Of a stretch of DNA of 64,000 nt, positions 56,724-64,000 are shown piece after piece. Under the pieces are notes generated by a model that saw nothing but the letters and a program-made list of their open reading frames with translations, did no database searches and was not told the origin of the DNA. Made by a program: the position numbers and the translations under genes. The first letter of the stretch is position 1; every line of letters starts with the position of its first letter. The stretch is from the NCBI RefSeq assembly GCF_002873455.1, contig NZ_MCUN01000013.1:186001-250000 (forward strand), read 5' to 3'. This stretch comes from Vibrio splendidus (GTDB lineage Bacteria > Pseudomonadota > Gammaproteobacteria > Enterobacterales > Vibrionaceae).

Positions 56724-57160
56724 ACATTTTGCCTATTTTGTATTTAGTAATTTCGAGTAGCCCATTCTAAGGAGCTAAAGTTCTTGAGTATCTAACAACA
56801 AATTTTAGACCATACACAAAGTAGGGTTCAATCAAATCTCCTGTTATAACCCTTGCTAATCAATACTTTTTTGAGGTCATCCAAACTTGTTTTCAGTTAA
56901 ACAAAGTTATTAAAAAGTATTAACAAATGTGAAGAATTAAGTATATTTCACAAATGTTAAAAACCAACACTTACGCAACTATTTGACAACTGATTTTAAC
57001 TTTTTACCTACTAAGTAGTAGCCAAAAAAGCCTCAAACAACCACTATTTTGTGTTTTGTTTGTTAAATAATTGATCGTTTTTCGAATCGATGACTTTGCA
57101 GTTGAAATGCATCATTTGGCACTTTCAGATATGATAGAAACCTCATCAAAAGGAAGCATT
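56724..57160. other. Divergent promoter region, torECA / fetB
   Basis: About 435 AT-rich bases. It carries two related 14-base operator-like repeats at 56920-56960 (separate entry). An upstream in-frame extension of the fetB frame (from 57071) lacks a ribosome-binding site. A TTGA-N7-CAA-like FNR half site at about 56872-56885 matches only partly. No RNA gene seen. Confidence 0.5.
56920..56960. promoter_or_regulatory. Paired operator-like repeats TTNACAAATGTNAA
   Basis: TTAACAAATGTGAA (56920-56933) and TTCACAAATGTTAA (56947-56960) share the core ACAAATGT; each is nearly palindromic (TTnACAnnTGTnAA), and together they form an almost perfect larger dyad. Centres are 27 bases apart. They lie about 200 bases from both the torE and fetB starts. 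Confidence 0.5.
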
Positions 57161-57955
57161 ATGCAAGACGTTATTGATATATCTTGGTGGCAACTATGGT
57201 TTTTTAGCTCACTTCTATTGCTGCCAATTGTAATCAACCACAAGTTAAAACTTGGCCTTGGCAAAGAGGCGTCTATCAGCATCATTCGCATGGCTGTTCA
57301 ACTATTTCTGGTTGGACTTTACCTAGAATACCTGTTCACTTTGAATAGCTTGTGGGTCAATTTACTGTGGTTATTTACGATGATTATCGTTGGGGCAAGC
57401 TCGATTGTTGAAAAGTCCAAGTTACCCCGAAACCTCTTGTTAGTCCCTGTCGCTGTGAGCCTAGCGGTAACCTGTGTACCCATTGTCTTGTTCATCTGCT
57501 TATTTATCATTAAACCAACACCCGTTTTTAACGCACAATACCTTATCCCGATCGCAGGGATGTTATTGGGTAATAGCTTAAGCAGTAATATAGTGGCATT
57601 GCAGAACCTGTTTGGTGCTTTTGAAACACAGAAATCAGAATATGAAGCAGCAATCGCGTTAGGCGCGTCTCCTACTTATGCTGCAGCGCCTTTTGTGCGT
57701 AATGCTATACAGAAAGCGATGTCTCCTATTATGGCCTCAATGACAACTACAGGCTTAGTAACGCTACCGGGGATGATGACAGGTCAAATTCTCGGGGGAG
57801 CTTCACCAATGATCGCAATTAAGTATCAACTGATGATCATGTTGGCTATTTTCGTGATGATGAGCTGCTCTTTAGCGCTTGCTCTTCACCTATCGTTAAA
57901 GACTTCGTTGACCAAAGAAGGACGAGTACTAGCTCAAATACAGCCTTCAAAATAA
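57161..57955 (+). CDS. fetB: FetB/YbbM-like ABC transporter permease (orphan)
   Basis: 264 residues from ATG 57161, chosen for the AAGGAAG site before it; the frame extends to 57071. About seven membrane helices and the UPF0014 pattern LGASPTYAAAPFVRNAIQKA, 'MSPIMASMTTTGLVTLPGMM', 'TGQILGGASPMIAIKYQLMI'. In E. coli FetB and the ATPase FetA export iron under oxidative stress. No ATPase gene is adjacent here, so FetB is orphan or its partner is elsewhere. Confidence 0.87.
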   Translation: MQDVIDISWWQLWFFSSLLLLPIVINHKLKLGLGKEASISIIRMAVQLFLVGLYLEYLFTLNSLWVNLLWLFTMIIVGASSIVEKSKLPRNLLLVPVAVSLAVTCVPIVLFICLFIIKPTPVFNAQYLIPIAGMLLGNSLSSNIVALQNLFGAFETQKSEYEAAIALGASPTYAAAPFVRNAIQKAMSPIMASMTTTGLVTLPGMMTGQILGGASPMIAIKYQLMIMLAIFVMMSCSLALALHLSLKTSLTKEGRVLAQIQPSK

Positions 57956-58000
57956 CCTCCCGACTCCTTTTAGATCTGGTTACTCACTGAATTTGATACA

Positions 58001-58027
58001 GGTTATCCACAGAAATTGTGGATAACC
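58001..58027. repeat. Inverted pair of consensus DnaA boxes
   Basis: TTATCCACA (58003-58011) and TGTGGATAA (58017-58025) are perfect consensus DnaA boxes facing each other, inside an 11-bp perfect inverted repeat with a 5-base gap. They lie in a non-coding stretch between fetB and focA, right after fetB, and could also form a hairpin. Confidence 0.75.
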
Positions 58028-58067
58028 AAATCAATATAGATCCTTTTTTGCTCATTTCGGCTCGGTC

Positions 58068-58090
58068 AAGGATCATTGCCATTGATCCTT
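58068..58090. repeat. Inverted repeat with two GATC sites
   Basis: AAGGATCA (58068-58075) and TGATCCTT (58083-58090) pair perfectly around a 7-base loop. Each arm contains a Dam site GATC. No T-run follows. It lies in the same non-coding region as the DnaA boxes. Confidence 0.55.
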
Positions 58091-58172
58091 CGGTGATTTC
58101 AAGGACATATACACACGTGCAGATCTGCGTTGTTAAGTACCCAGGTGATAATTTAAGAAAACAACATGTAGG

Positions 58173-58181
58173 TTTTCCACA
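58173..58181 (+). promoter_or_regulatory. Third DnaA-like box (TTTTCCACA)
   Basis: TTTTCCACA differs from the consensus TTATCCACA at one position. It lies about 150 bases from the perfect boxes and just before the focA terminator. Confidence 0.4.
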
Positions 58182-58189
58182 AATAAAAA

Positions 58190-58212
58190 ACGGCCTGCAA
58201 TGCAGGCCGTCT
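58190..58212 (-). terminator. focA terminator
   Basis: A 10-bp perfect stem (ACGGCCTGCA with TGCAGGCCGT) with almost no loop as drawn. On the minus strand a T-rich stretch follows. It lies about 100 bases beyond focA. Confidence 0.75.
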
Positions 58213-58307
58213 TGTAAATGTCATAAGTCAGTTCAATGTTTTCACTGAGCTTTAACTAATCTTGTCACTGAGCTAGTCACGCAAGCTTTGTTGATCCGCC
58301 ATCTTGA

Positions 58308-59150
58308 TTAATCGCGTAAATAAATCAACCAATACCACATACCAACAAAGATACCGCCGCCGATGATGTTACCGATAGTAACGGGCAGCAAGTTGTTCAT
58401 CAGAAAGTCCATCATGTTTAGGTCAACATAGTCTGCTGGATTAGCCCCTGTCATTGTCCAGAATTCAGCTGGAGCAAATGTTTTGATACCGATAGCTAAA
58501 GGGACTTGGAACATATTCGCAATACAGTGCTCAAAGCCCGATGATACAAACATCGCAACAGGTAAAATCAGTACTGTAATTTTGTCAGTCAGTGTTCGTC
58601 CACTAAATGTCATCCATACCGCGATACAAACCAATACGTTACACATGATGCCAAGCGCGATAGCTTGGATAAAACCATGGTGCATTTTGTGCTGAGAGAT
58701 GGCCATCGCATTCAAACCCACTTGCCCATGGTCGAACATGTACTGTTTAGTCAGAAGCATGCATGCCACTAGCAATAAGGCACCAATAAGGTTACCGATA
58801 TAAACGGTCGCCCAGTTCTTAACTAGGGTTCCCCAGCTAATCTTGCCACTTGCGCGAGCAACAAGAGTGAGCACCGAACTGGTAAACAGTTCGCCGCCAG
58901 TAACAACAACGAGGATTAAGCCCAAGCTAAATGCAAGGCCACCTAGTACGCGAGTAATACCCCAAGGTAAATCACCAGCGCCAGTGGTTACAATTGTGTA
59001 GAACACAAACGCAATACCGATATGTATGCCAGCTGAAATCGCTAGGAGAAAAGATTTGGTTGGATCTTTGGTTGCTTTACCTACGCCAATATCTGCAGCG
59101 CGCTCAGCCATTTGTGGCGGTAATAATGAGTCAAATTGGTTCAGATTCAT
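58308..59150 (-). CDS. focA: Formate channel FocA (formate/nitrite transporter family)
   Basis: 280 residues, about six membrane helices. 'KSFLLAISAGIHIGIAFVFY', 'GGELFTSSVLTLVARASGKI' and 'GFEHCIANMFQVPLAIGI' match FNT-family pores and the V. cholerae FocA whose structure is known. It moves formate across the inner membrane during mixed-acid fermentation. In E. coli focA lies with pflB; pflB is not adjacent here. A perfect FNR box lies about 287 bases upstream. Confidence 0.94.
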   Translation of the reverse strand: MNLNQFDSLLPPQMAERAADIGVGKATKDPTKSFLLAISAGIHIGIAFVFYTIVTTGAGDLPWGITRVLGGLAFSLGLILVVVTGGELFTSSVLTLVARASGKISWGTLVKNWATVYIGNLIGALLLVACMLLTKQYMFDHGQVGLNAMAISQHKMHHGFIQAIALGIMCNVLVCIAVWMTFSGRTLTDKITVLILPVAMFVSSGFEHCIANMFQVPLAIGIKTFAPAEFWTMTGANPADYVDLNMMDFLMNNLLPVTIGNIIGGGIFVGMWYWLIYLRD

Positions 59151-59436
59151 GATGATTTACATTTTGAAACATGTTGTCGGGAGCGAGATAATCCTCTCTT
59201 TCATTTCTGAATTCAAGAGCTATTTGGGACTCAAAATACCTCCCACAACCTTGTGGAAAGGAAATAGCCCAAGTTATTCAAAATTCATACAACTTTAGTA
59301 GTAAAAAGAAAACTACGCTGAATGAAACGTTATCAACTTAAAAAATAGCACACTTATAAATATCAATAAGTTACGAAAGAAAGAAAAGGAATAACGTACA
59401 CTATAATAACTCACAGATCGCTGTTGCCTCTAGATT

Positions 59437-59450
59437 TTGATATAGATCAA
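59437..59450. promoter_or_regulatory. Perfect FNR box upstream of focA
   Basis: TTGAT-ATAG-ATCAA matches the FNR consensus TTGAT-N4-ATCAA exactly. It lies 287 bases upstream of focA and next to the terminator of the preceding gene, so it should control focA with a long leader or upstream promoter. The rest of 59151-59513 shows no gene. Confidence 0.8.
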
Positions 59451-59458
59451 CAGAACGT

Positions 59459-59482
59459 AAAAAAGCGCCCTTGGGCGCTTTT
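59459..59482. terminator. Terminator between the lipoprotein gene and focA
   Basis: AAAAGCGCCC pairs with GGGCGCTTTT around a 2-base loop, with A/T runs on both sides. It ends the minus-strand lipoprotein transcript. Confidence 0.88.
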
Positions 59483-59513
59483 AACTCAATCACAAATAAA
59501 GAAATTAGTGATG

Positions 59514-60821
59514 TTAAACCGAAGGTTCTATCATGTCTTCTGATGATTGTTCTATAGCTGAGCCCTCTAGGTTCGACTCAGTACTCAAAGGGGTTACGTC
59601 AGAATCACTTTCATTGGCAACTTTACCTCCTAGTTTTCTCAAACTGTCCACTAGTTCTTCTAAACTCTTAATATGTACATCACTCTTGGTAATCTGTTCA
59701 TCTAAAAGATTGCTATGCTTAGTCGCCTCTGACAATTGTTGCGCCTGCTTCTGATTATTACTCTCTAACTTAGCGAGTTGTTCAGTCAAAGCTTCAATTT
59801 CTGACTTTAATGATGCTGTCATATCTAAGCTTCTTAACGCTTTCACACTCGATACAATTTTCTGAGATTGAATACGTAGCACGACATCGCGGTAATCTTC
59901 ATCATTAACCACTTGTGAGATGCTCAGTAACTGATTCTCAGCATTCAAAACCGACTGTTCGAACTTGTCGCCTTTTACACTCGCAAGCACTTTCACTTCA
60001 TGAGCGACACTACGCACGTGGTTCAACTCAAACTCCGCAGCGTGGACCGCATCTTCAATGATCGACTTTTCACGCGGGCTGGCTTTGACTTGGCTTTCTG
60101 CCAAAGCAATTTGAGATGCTGCTTTAGCAAACGTCAGTGGAGCAACGTCATCAAAATCTTCATCTTCCAAAAAATCCAACTCGTTCTTCAAAGGTTCAAT
60201 GTATTTCTTATGAGCAACTTTGACTTCTAATAAACGAGCGCTATTAAGGAATTCGACTTGCGCTTCTTGCGCATCTTCAAGCTCATCGACCAAAACATAC
60301 TCAAACAACTCGCTGTATTCTGAATACAAACGTTTGTAGCTCGAGGTAAACATGATATCTGCGCCAAGGAACTTAAGATAATCCATTTGCACGATCGAAT
60401 CAGCTAACACTCGGTCAGCCTTTTTTTTCAACACTAAGATCGAGTCATAGTTTGATTTGATCAACGCAATTTTTTCATCAAAAGCTTCAGCGTAAGTCAG
60501 GCTCGAAAAAATCGAGTAGCTCTTAGTTAGTCGGCTCTCATCTTTAAGCAAATCTGCATAAATATTTTCAGCATCATCCCACGCGTCTAACAACTCATGG
60601 TAATTCTCTGGTGCATAAAGAGACAACTGAGCATGATCTTCAAGCTTAATCTCCCACTGGGAATAAACACTTTGGACAGACTGAAAAGAACGGACCTCTG
60701 TTGTAGACTCATTATTTTTGTTTGTAGTTTGGTTCGCTTCTGTCTGCTCTGAGGGTGTGCTTTGACAACCTGAGATAGCAAATAGCATACTAATAACTAA
60801 TGCTACTTTGTTAACTCTCAC
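59514..60821 (-). CDS. Long coiled-coil lipoprotein, unknown function
   Basis: 435 residues from GTG 60821, which has AAGGAA eight bases upstream and begins a clean lipoprotein signal (VRVNKVALVISMLFAISG then Cys19); the frame runs to a TTG at 60845. After a Gln/Thr/Asn-rich linker the protein is mostly helical with heptad-like repeats: an N-terminal helical domain (about 50-330) and a C-terminal coiled coil (about 335-400), then an acidic Ser-rich tail. The residue after the lipid Cys is Gln, so outer-membrane sorting is likely. I do not recognise the family. It is monocistronic. Confidence 0.85.
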   Translation of the reverse strand: MRVNKVALVISMLFAISGCQSTPSEQTEANQTTNKNNESTTEVRSFQSVQSVYSQWEIKLEDHAQLSLYAPENYHELLDAWDDAENIYADLLKDESRLTKSYSIFSSLTYAEAFDEKIALIKSNYDSILVLKKKADRVLADSIVQMDYLKFLGADIMFTSSYKRLYSEYSELFEYVLVDELEDAQEAQVEFLNSARLLEVKVAHKKYIEPLKNELDFLEDEDFDDVAPLTFAKAASQIALAESQVKASPREKSIIEDAVHAAEFELNHVRSVAHEVKVLASVKGDKFEQSVLNAENQLLSISQVVNDEDYRDVVLRIQSQKIVSSVKALRSLDMTASLKSEIEALTEQLAKLESNNQKQAQQLSEATKHSNLLDEQITKSDVHIKSLEELVDSLRKLGGKVANESDSDVTPLSTESNLEGSAIEQSSEDMIEPSV

Positions 60822-61081
60822 TGGTGCATTTCCTTTTTTATACAATATTAGCTGAATGCAATATACTTCTAGCGCTACAATATATTACAACCACTTAGCA
60901 ATAAACATCATTGATGATTTAAGTGGGCATAAATCACCCAGTGCAACCAAAATAAACTCATCATCCGATGATTAATCATTCAATTTGGTATCACTTATCA
61001 ATTCTCTTTATTTGCTATTGATTGAGCTGTGAATGCACACTAAGGTGAAGGTAGAGAACGTTATGAATATATAGGTTAATT

Positions 61082-61312
61082 ATGAAGTACAACGCTGAAC
61101 ATATTGCTGATTTAAATCTTCTTCTTCAATTTGATGTAAGTAGCGCTGCTACTGGTATTAAAGTACATCAAGAAGCAGCTCAAGAAACTCAAGATGCTGT
61201 TAAACGCTTATTCGAAAAAAATCTTTGCACTCAGCCAGACGGCGGTTACCTAACAGATGAAGGTATCCAGATGGCAGAGCGTGCCGATAAGCTACTTCGC
61301 GTACTTAGTTAA
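61082..61312 (+). CDS. TIGR02647 family small protein
   Basis: 76 residues: 'MKYNAEHIADLNLLLQFDVS', a Gly-Ile-Lys-Val-His helix start, then 'AVKRLFEKNLCTQPDGGYLT' and 'DEGIQMAERADKLLRVL'. The second half resembles a winged helix (helix, then 'DGGYLT' turn, helix), as in the TIGR02647 family, suspected to bind DNA. No experimental function known to me. Monocistronic, with a terminator behind. Confidence 0.88.
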   Translation: MKYNAEHIADLNLLLQFDVSSAATGIKVHQEAAQETQDAVKRLFEKNLCTQPDGGYLTDEGIQMAERADKLLRVLS

Positions 61313-61330
61313 AGCTCGATTGTTCTAGTA

Positions 61331-61366
61331 AAAACTCCACTCGCTTATTGGGCCGTGGAGTTTTTT
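61331..61366 (+). terminator. Terminator of the TIGR02647 gene
   Basis: AAAACTCCAC pairs with GTGGAGTTTT, followed by T. The loop is 14 bases. Confidence 0.75.
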
Positions 61367-61429
61367 CATTTTTGGGCAAAGCTTTGTTAGGCTTATCATA
61401 AATCCATAGCTTGCAGTTATGAGGAACAC

Positions 61430-62284
61430 ATGGCTTCTATATTTATTGTTGGTGCAGGATGGGTCGGTGCACCTTTATCTCAACATCTCGTCAAACACGG
61501 CAACCAAGTCGTCGTGACGAAGACCACCCAAGCAGGCGCTGATGCTATTGGCAACAAACGCATTCCTTGTGAAGTGTTCAGTTTTGATGCAATACAACCT
61601 GAACACTCTATTGGCCAGCTCTACTCACTCCTATTGGAAAACAACACCGAGATAGTCATTGGTAGCTTCCCTCCCGGCTTTAGAAGAGGTTCGGGACAAG
61701 AATACGCTGAATACTGGCAACAGCTAACCAATGCTTGTCAGAAAGCCAATGTCAAAAAACTGATCATGGTTAGCTCGACTACGGTCTATCCCACTAAGCC
61801 CGGGATCTTATACGAGCAAGATGCCTCATTAGCCATTTCCACGTCGAATGATGAACAAGCCAACTCATTTTCAGACAATGCGCGAGTCATGCTACAAGCA
61901 GAACAGTACATCATTGATTCCGGTATCGACTACACCATCCTTCGCTTTAGCGGGTTGATTGGTCCAAGCCGCCATCCATCGAGGTTTGCAAGTAAGCTGA
62001 AGCAGGTCAGCACCCAAGCTCCTGCTAATATGCTTCATCTTGACGATGCGATTGGTGCTATCGAGTTCGCTATTAGTCAACTGCATAACGAAATCGTTAA
62101 TGTAACGACCCCAAACACGGTGAGTAAGGCAGAGTTTTATGCCGCAGCACTGAAAAGCGCCAACAGTAGCGAGCCGCTGCCCCTCGTTGTCGATACGCCA
62201 GACAAGCTGATCTCTTCGAAAAAGATTCTAGACTTAGGTTACTCGTTTAAATTTGAATCCACACTGGATGCGCTTTATGACTAA
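61430..62284 (+). CDS. NAD(P)-dependent epimerase/SDR protein, YeeZ-like
   Basis: 284 residues. 'IFIVGAGWVGAPLSQHLVKH' is a dinucleotide-binding GxGxxG start. 'KLIMVSSTTVYP' and 'YTILRFSGLIGPSRHPSRFA' follow the extended-SDR pattern, but the catalytic YxxxK is not evident. It resembles E. coli YeeZ and UDP-sugar epimerase relatives. Substrate unknown. GAGG precedes the start. The stop overlaps the next gene by 8 bases. Confidence 0.85.
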   Translation: MASIFIVGAGWVGAPLSQHLVKHGNQVVVTKTTQAGADAIGNKRIPCEVFSFDAIQPEHSIGQLYSLLLENNTEIVIGSFPPGFRRGSGQEYAEYWQQLTNACQKANVKKLIMVSSTTVYPTKPGILYEQDASLAISTSNDEQANSFSDNARVMLQAEQYIIDSGIDYTILRFSGLIGPSRHPSRFASKLKQVSTQAPANMLHLDDAIGAIEFAISQLHNEIVNVTTPNTVSKAEFYAAALKSANSSEPLPLVVDTPDKLISSKKILDLGYSFKFESTLDALYD

Positions 62285-62951
62285 GCAATCCATAGCTAAG
62301 CAATCTGCAAAGAACTCAAGGACTAAGCTACATCGATCGGTCGACACCCTTTGGAACTTCATGTCTATGGGCCACAAGGTTACGCCTTCAGACTGTATAT
62401 TTGTGTTGTGCAGTAACGACACTCGCGTTGCTGAATACGCAGCTGAGCTCTATCACCAAGGTGTGGCGCCTTATATCGTATTTTCTGGCGGTGTGGGACG
62501 CTTTACAGAAGGGAGCTTTGAGTGTTCAGAAGCAGAAACGTTCGCATCTATAGCTAGAGACTGTGGTGTCCCTGAAGCAGACATTATTATAGAAAAGCAC
62601 GCGACCAATACTGGCGAAAATGTCCGTTTTACCTATGATTTACTTACAAAACGTGGGCTATCACCGAAACAACTGACCTTGGTACAAAAACCTTTTATGG
62701 AAAAACGTACCTACGCAACGTTCAGCAAACAATGGCCAGAACAGGCGGCTGAAATTAGAGTGACTTCGCAATGGCAAAGTTGGGTAGATTACTTTAATGA
62801 AGAGTTGCCACTGGATATGGTACTAGGGGCATTAGTTGCCGACTTTGAAAGAATTAAAACGTACCCTGCTCAAGGCTTTCAAATTGAAATGCCAATTCCT
62901 GACGACGTTGACCAAGCCTATCAAGCATTGAAGAAACTCGGTTTCGAATAA
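62277..62951 (+). CDS. YdcF-family (DUF218) protein
   Basis: 224 residues from ATG 62277; ATG 62268 and TTG 62253 are also in frame. The conserved pattern is 'DCIFVLCSNDTRVAEYAAEL', 'VFSGGVGRFTEGSF', 'EKHATNTGENVRFT', 'VQKPFMEKRTYATFSKQW'. These are the DUF218/YdcF (SanA-like) motifs for a Rossmann-type fold; YdcF binds S-adenosylmethionine in E. coli, and relatives act in envelope metabolism. No membrane segment here. Coupled with the epimerase gene by overlap. Confidence 0.86.
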   Translation: MTKQSIAKQSAKNSRTKLHRSVDTLWNFMSMGHKVTPSDCIFVLCSNDTRVAEYAAELYHQGVAPYIVFSGGVGRFTEGSFECSEAETFASIARDCGVPEADIIIEKHATNTGENVRFTYDLLTKRGLSPKQLTLVQKPFMEKRTYATFSKQWPEQAAEIRVTSQWQSWVDYFNEELPLDMVLGALVADFERIKTYPAQGFQIEMPIPDDVDQAYQALKKLGFE

Positions 62952-62997
62952 AAGCAAAAGCTCGACTTCGAATAACAAAAGCACGGCTTCAACAAAC

Positions 62998-63027
62998 AAA
63001 AACGGTGACACTTGGTCACCGTTTTTT
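62998..63027. terminator. Terminator between YdcF gene and tdk
   Basis: AACGGTGAC pairs with GTCACCGTT around a 5-base loop with A/T runs on both sides, serving the convergent genes. Confidence 0.85.
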
Positions 63028-63072
63028 AATTTTAACGCTATTGATTTTAGCAATGCCTAGTTATAAAGCGGT

Positions 63073-63651
63073 TTATTTGCCTAACGCTTCTTTATAATGT
63101 AGACGGCAAGCAGAAACATATTGATCATTACCGCCAATAGCAACCTGAGCACCTTCAGCAATAGCTACACCGTGTTCATCGGTACGGATTACCATATTGG
63201 CTTTGCGGCCACAATGACAAATGGTTTTAAGCTCAACCAATTTGTCTGCCCAAGACAATAAGTAACGGCTACCTTCAAACAGTTCACCCAAGAAGTCGGT
63301 ACGTAAACCGTAGCAAAGTACAGGTATATGCAGTTTATCGACTACTTCTGTTAACTGGTAAACCTGCTCTTTCGATAAGAACTGACATTCATCGATCAAA
63401 ACACAATGACGCTTTTCTTCCTCATTGAGTTTTTGGATTGCATCAAACATATTGGTGTCGTTTTTAAAAAGTTGAGCTTCAGATTGTAGACCAATTCTTG
63501 AGCTCACTTTACCGATACCATAGCGATCATCCAATGCAGCCGTAAAGATCACTGGCGTCATACCGCGTTCTTGATAGTTGAATGAAGATTGAAGAAGCGT
63601 TGTTGATTTACCCGCATTCATTGCCGAGTAATAAAAATACATCTGAGCCAC
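63073..63651 (-). CDS. tdk: Thymidine kinase
   Basis: 192 residues, GTG start at the position of E. coli Tdk ([17 protein letters not shown]). Walker [14 protein letters not shown], Walker B-like '[15 protein letters not shown]', and the zinc-site Cys pair in '[12 protein letters not shown]' are visible. It phosphorylates thymidine (and deoxyuridine) for salvage. Length equals the E. coli enzyme (205) minus the tail. Monocistronic. Confidence 0.96.
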   Translation of the reverse strand: MAQMYFYYSAMNAGKSTTLLQSSFNYQERGMTPVIFTAALDDRYGIGKVSSRIGLQSEAQLFKNDTNMFDAIQKLNEEEKRHCVLIDECQFLSKEQVYQLTEVVDKLHIPVLCYGLRTDFLGELFEGSRYLLSWADKLVELKTICHCGRKANMVIRTDEHGVAIAEGAQVAIGGNDQYVSACRLHYKEALGK

Positions 63652-63713
63652 AGAAATATTCCTGTAATTAAAAGTTGAAGATAAAAAGGTGAAATTAGAG
63701 AATTTTTGCTAGA

Positions 63714-63740
63714 AAAAAGGGCTGAAAATCAGCCCTTTTT
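63714..63740 (-). terminator. cysS terminator
   Basis: AAAAAGGGCTGA pairs perfectly with TCAGCCCTTTTT around a 3-base loop, 8 bases beyond the cysS stop. Confidence 0.9.
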
Positions 63741-63747
63741 ATAAGAT

Positions 63748-64000
63748 TTACTTACGACGCCAAGTTGTACCTTCTGGGCCATCTTCCAGAACAATACCCA
63801 ACTCGTTTAGCTTGTCACGTGCAAGATCGGCATTCGCCCAATCTTTCGAAGCGCGAGAATCGTTGCGCAATTTGATCAACGCTTCGATTTCAGCAACTTC
63901 GTCATCGTTGCCTGTCGCATCGCCTTGTAGGAAAGCTTCTGGATCTTGATGAAGAATGCCGATGATGTCCGCCAGCTCACGCATCAATGCACCTAGCGCA
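63748..64000 (-). CDS. cysS: Cysteinyl-tRNA synthetase, C-terminal part (cut by right edge)
   Basis: The last 83 or so codons of the gene; the frame stays open to base 64000 without a start. '[20 protein letters not shown]', '[20 protein letters not shown]', '[20 protein letters not shown]' and 'TTWRRK' match the C-terminal anticodon-binding part of bacterial CysRS. The full gene (about 460 codons) extends beyond the window. Confidence 0.95.
   Translation of the reverse strand, partial: ALGALMRELADIIGILHQDPEAFLQGDATGNDDEVAEIEALIKLRNDSRASKDWANADLARDKLNELGIVLEDGPEGTTWRRK

Noticed and set aside
56865..56890. FNR site before torE
   Set aside because: Only about seven of ten consensus positions match, within the range of chance in AT-rich DNA.
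58018..58248. Frame across the DnaA-box segment
   Set aside because: It runs through two hairpins and a terminator and has an unlikely composition.
57956..58307. crtS-type chromosome-2 replication trigger
   Set aside because: The DnaA-box content is suggestive, but the gene neighbourhood (fetB/focA) is not the known crtS context and I cannot match its sequence.
59026..59298. Plus-strand frame across the focA start
   Set aside because: Mostly antisense to focA; no independent support.

Overview
The window reads as a stretch of a Vibrio-type (Vibrionaceae) chromosome. The base composition is moderately AT-rich and the genes are densely packed. Several genes are close to known vibrio or enterobacterial families: FocA, TorZ/TorY, TorA/TorC/TorE, PspABC/F, SapABCDF, ClsA and a ToxR-type membrane regulator. 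No rRNA or tRNA genes, transposases, integrases, phage genes or CRISPR arrays were seen, so this looks like a core-like region with a few accessory genes. The left edge cuts a secreted metalloprotease and the right edge cuts cysS.

Layout. 1-4.5 kb: edge metalloprotease, small membrane protein, small unknown protein, BLUF blue-light sensor, LysR regulator and a divergent SnoaL-like protein. 4.7-8 kb: proVWX osmoprotectant importer. 8.3-9.6 kb: HAD phosphatase and small proteins. 9.7-13.3 kb: torYZ, a first TMAO/S-oxide reductase with its pentahaem cytochrome. 13.6-20.2 kb: NifW-family protein, M14 carboxypeptidase, PilZ protein, LysE exporter, RhlE-like helicase, thiamine-binding-type protein, DUF1289 protein and META lipoprotein. 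20.5-24.7 kb: ynjBCD ABC importer plus a CDP-alcohol phosphatidyltransferase. 24.7-29.8 kb: RNA-modification pair, chemoreceptor and Na+-coupled amino-acid-type transporter. 30.2-33 kb: clsA and metC. 33.1-34.5 kb: a ToxR/ToxS- or VtrA/VtrC-like regulator pair. 34.7-40.5 kb: tag and an RND efflux operon with two adaptors. 40.7-48.7 kb: pspABC, divergent pspF, then sapABCDF. 48.7-52.5 kb: DUF2927 and DUF2750 proteins, Mn-dependent pyrophosphatase, and a divergent putative Mn exporter with a Fur-type palindrome between the last two. 52.8-56.7 kb: torECA, a second TMAO reductase system. 57-59.2 kb: orphan FetB-like permease, a non-coding segment with DnaA-type boxes, and focA behind an FNR site. 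59.5-64 kb: coiled-coil lipoprotein, TIGR02647 protein, epimerase-like and YdcF proteins, tdk and cysS.

Themes. Anaerobic life is strongly represented: two TMAO reductases, a formate channel and FNR-type sites. Envelope stress and envelope transport form a second theme (Psp, Sap, RND pump, ClsA, ToxR-like pair), and manganese handling a third. I see no clearly new multi-gene system. The best candidates for something undescribed are the ToxR/VtrA-like pair, the Mn locus with its operator, the paired operator-like repeats between torE and fetB, the DnaA-box/GATC segment, and the coiled-coil lipoprotein.
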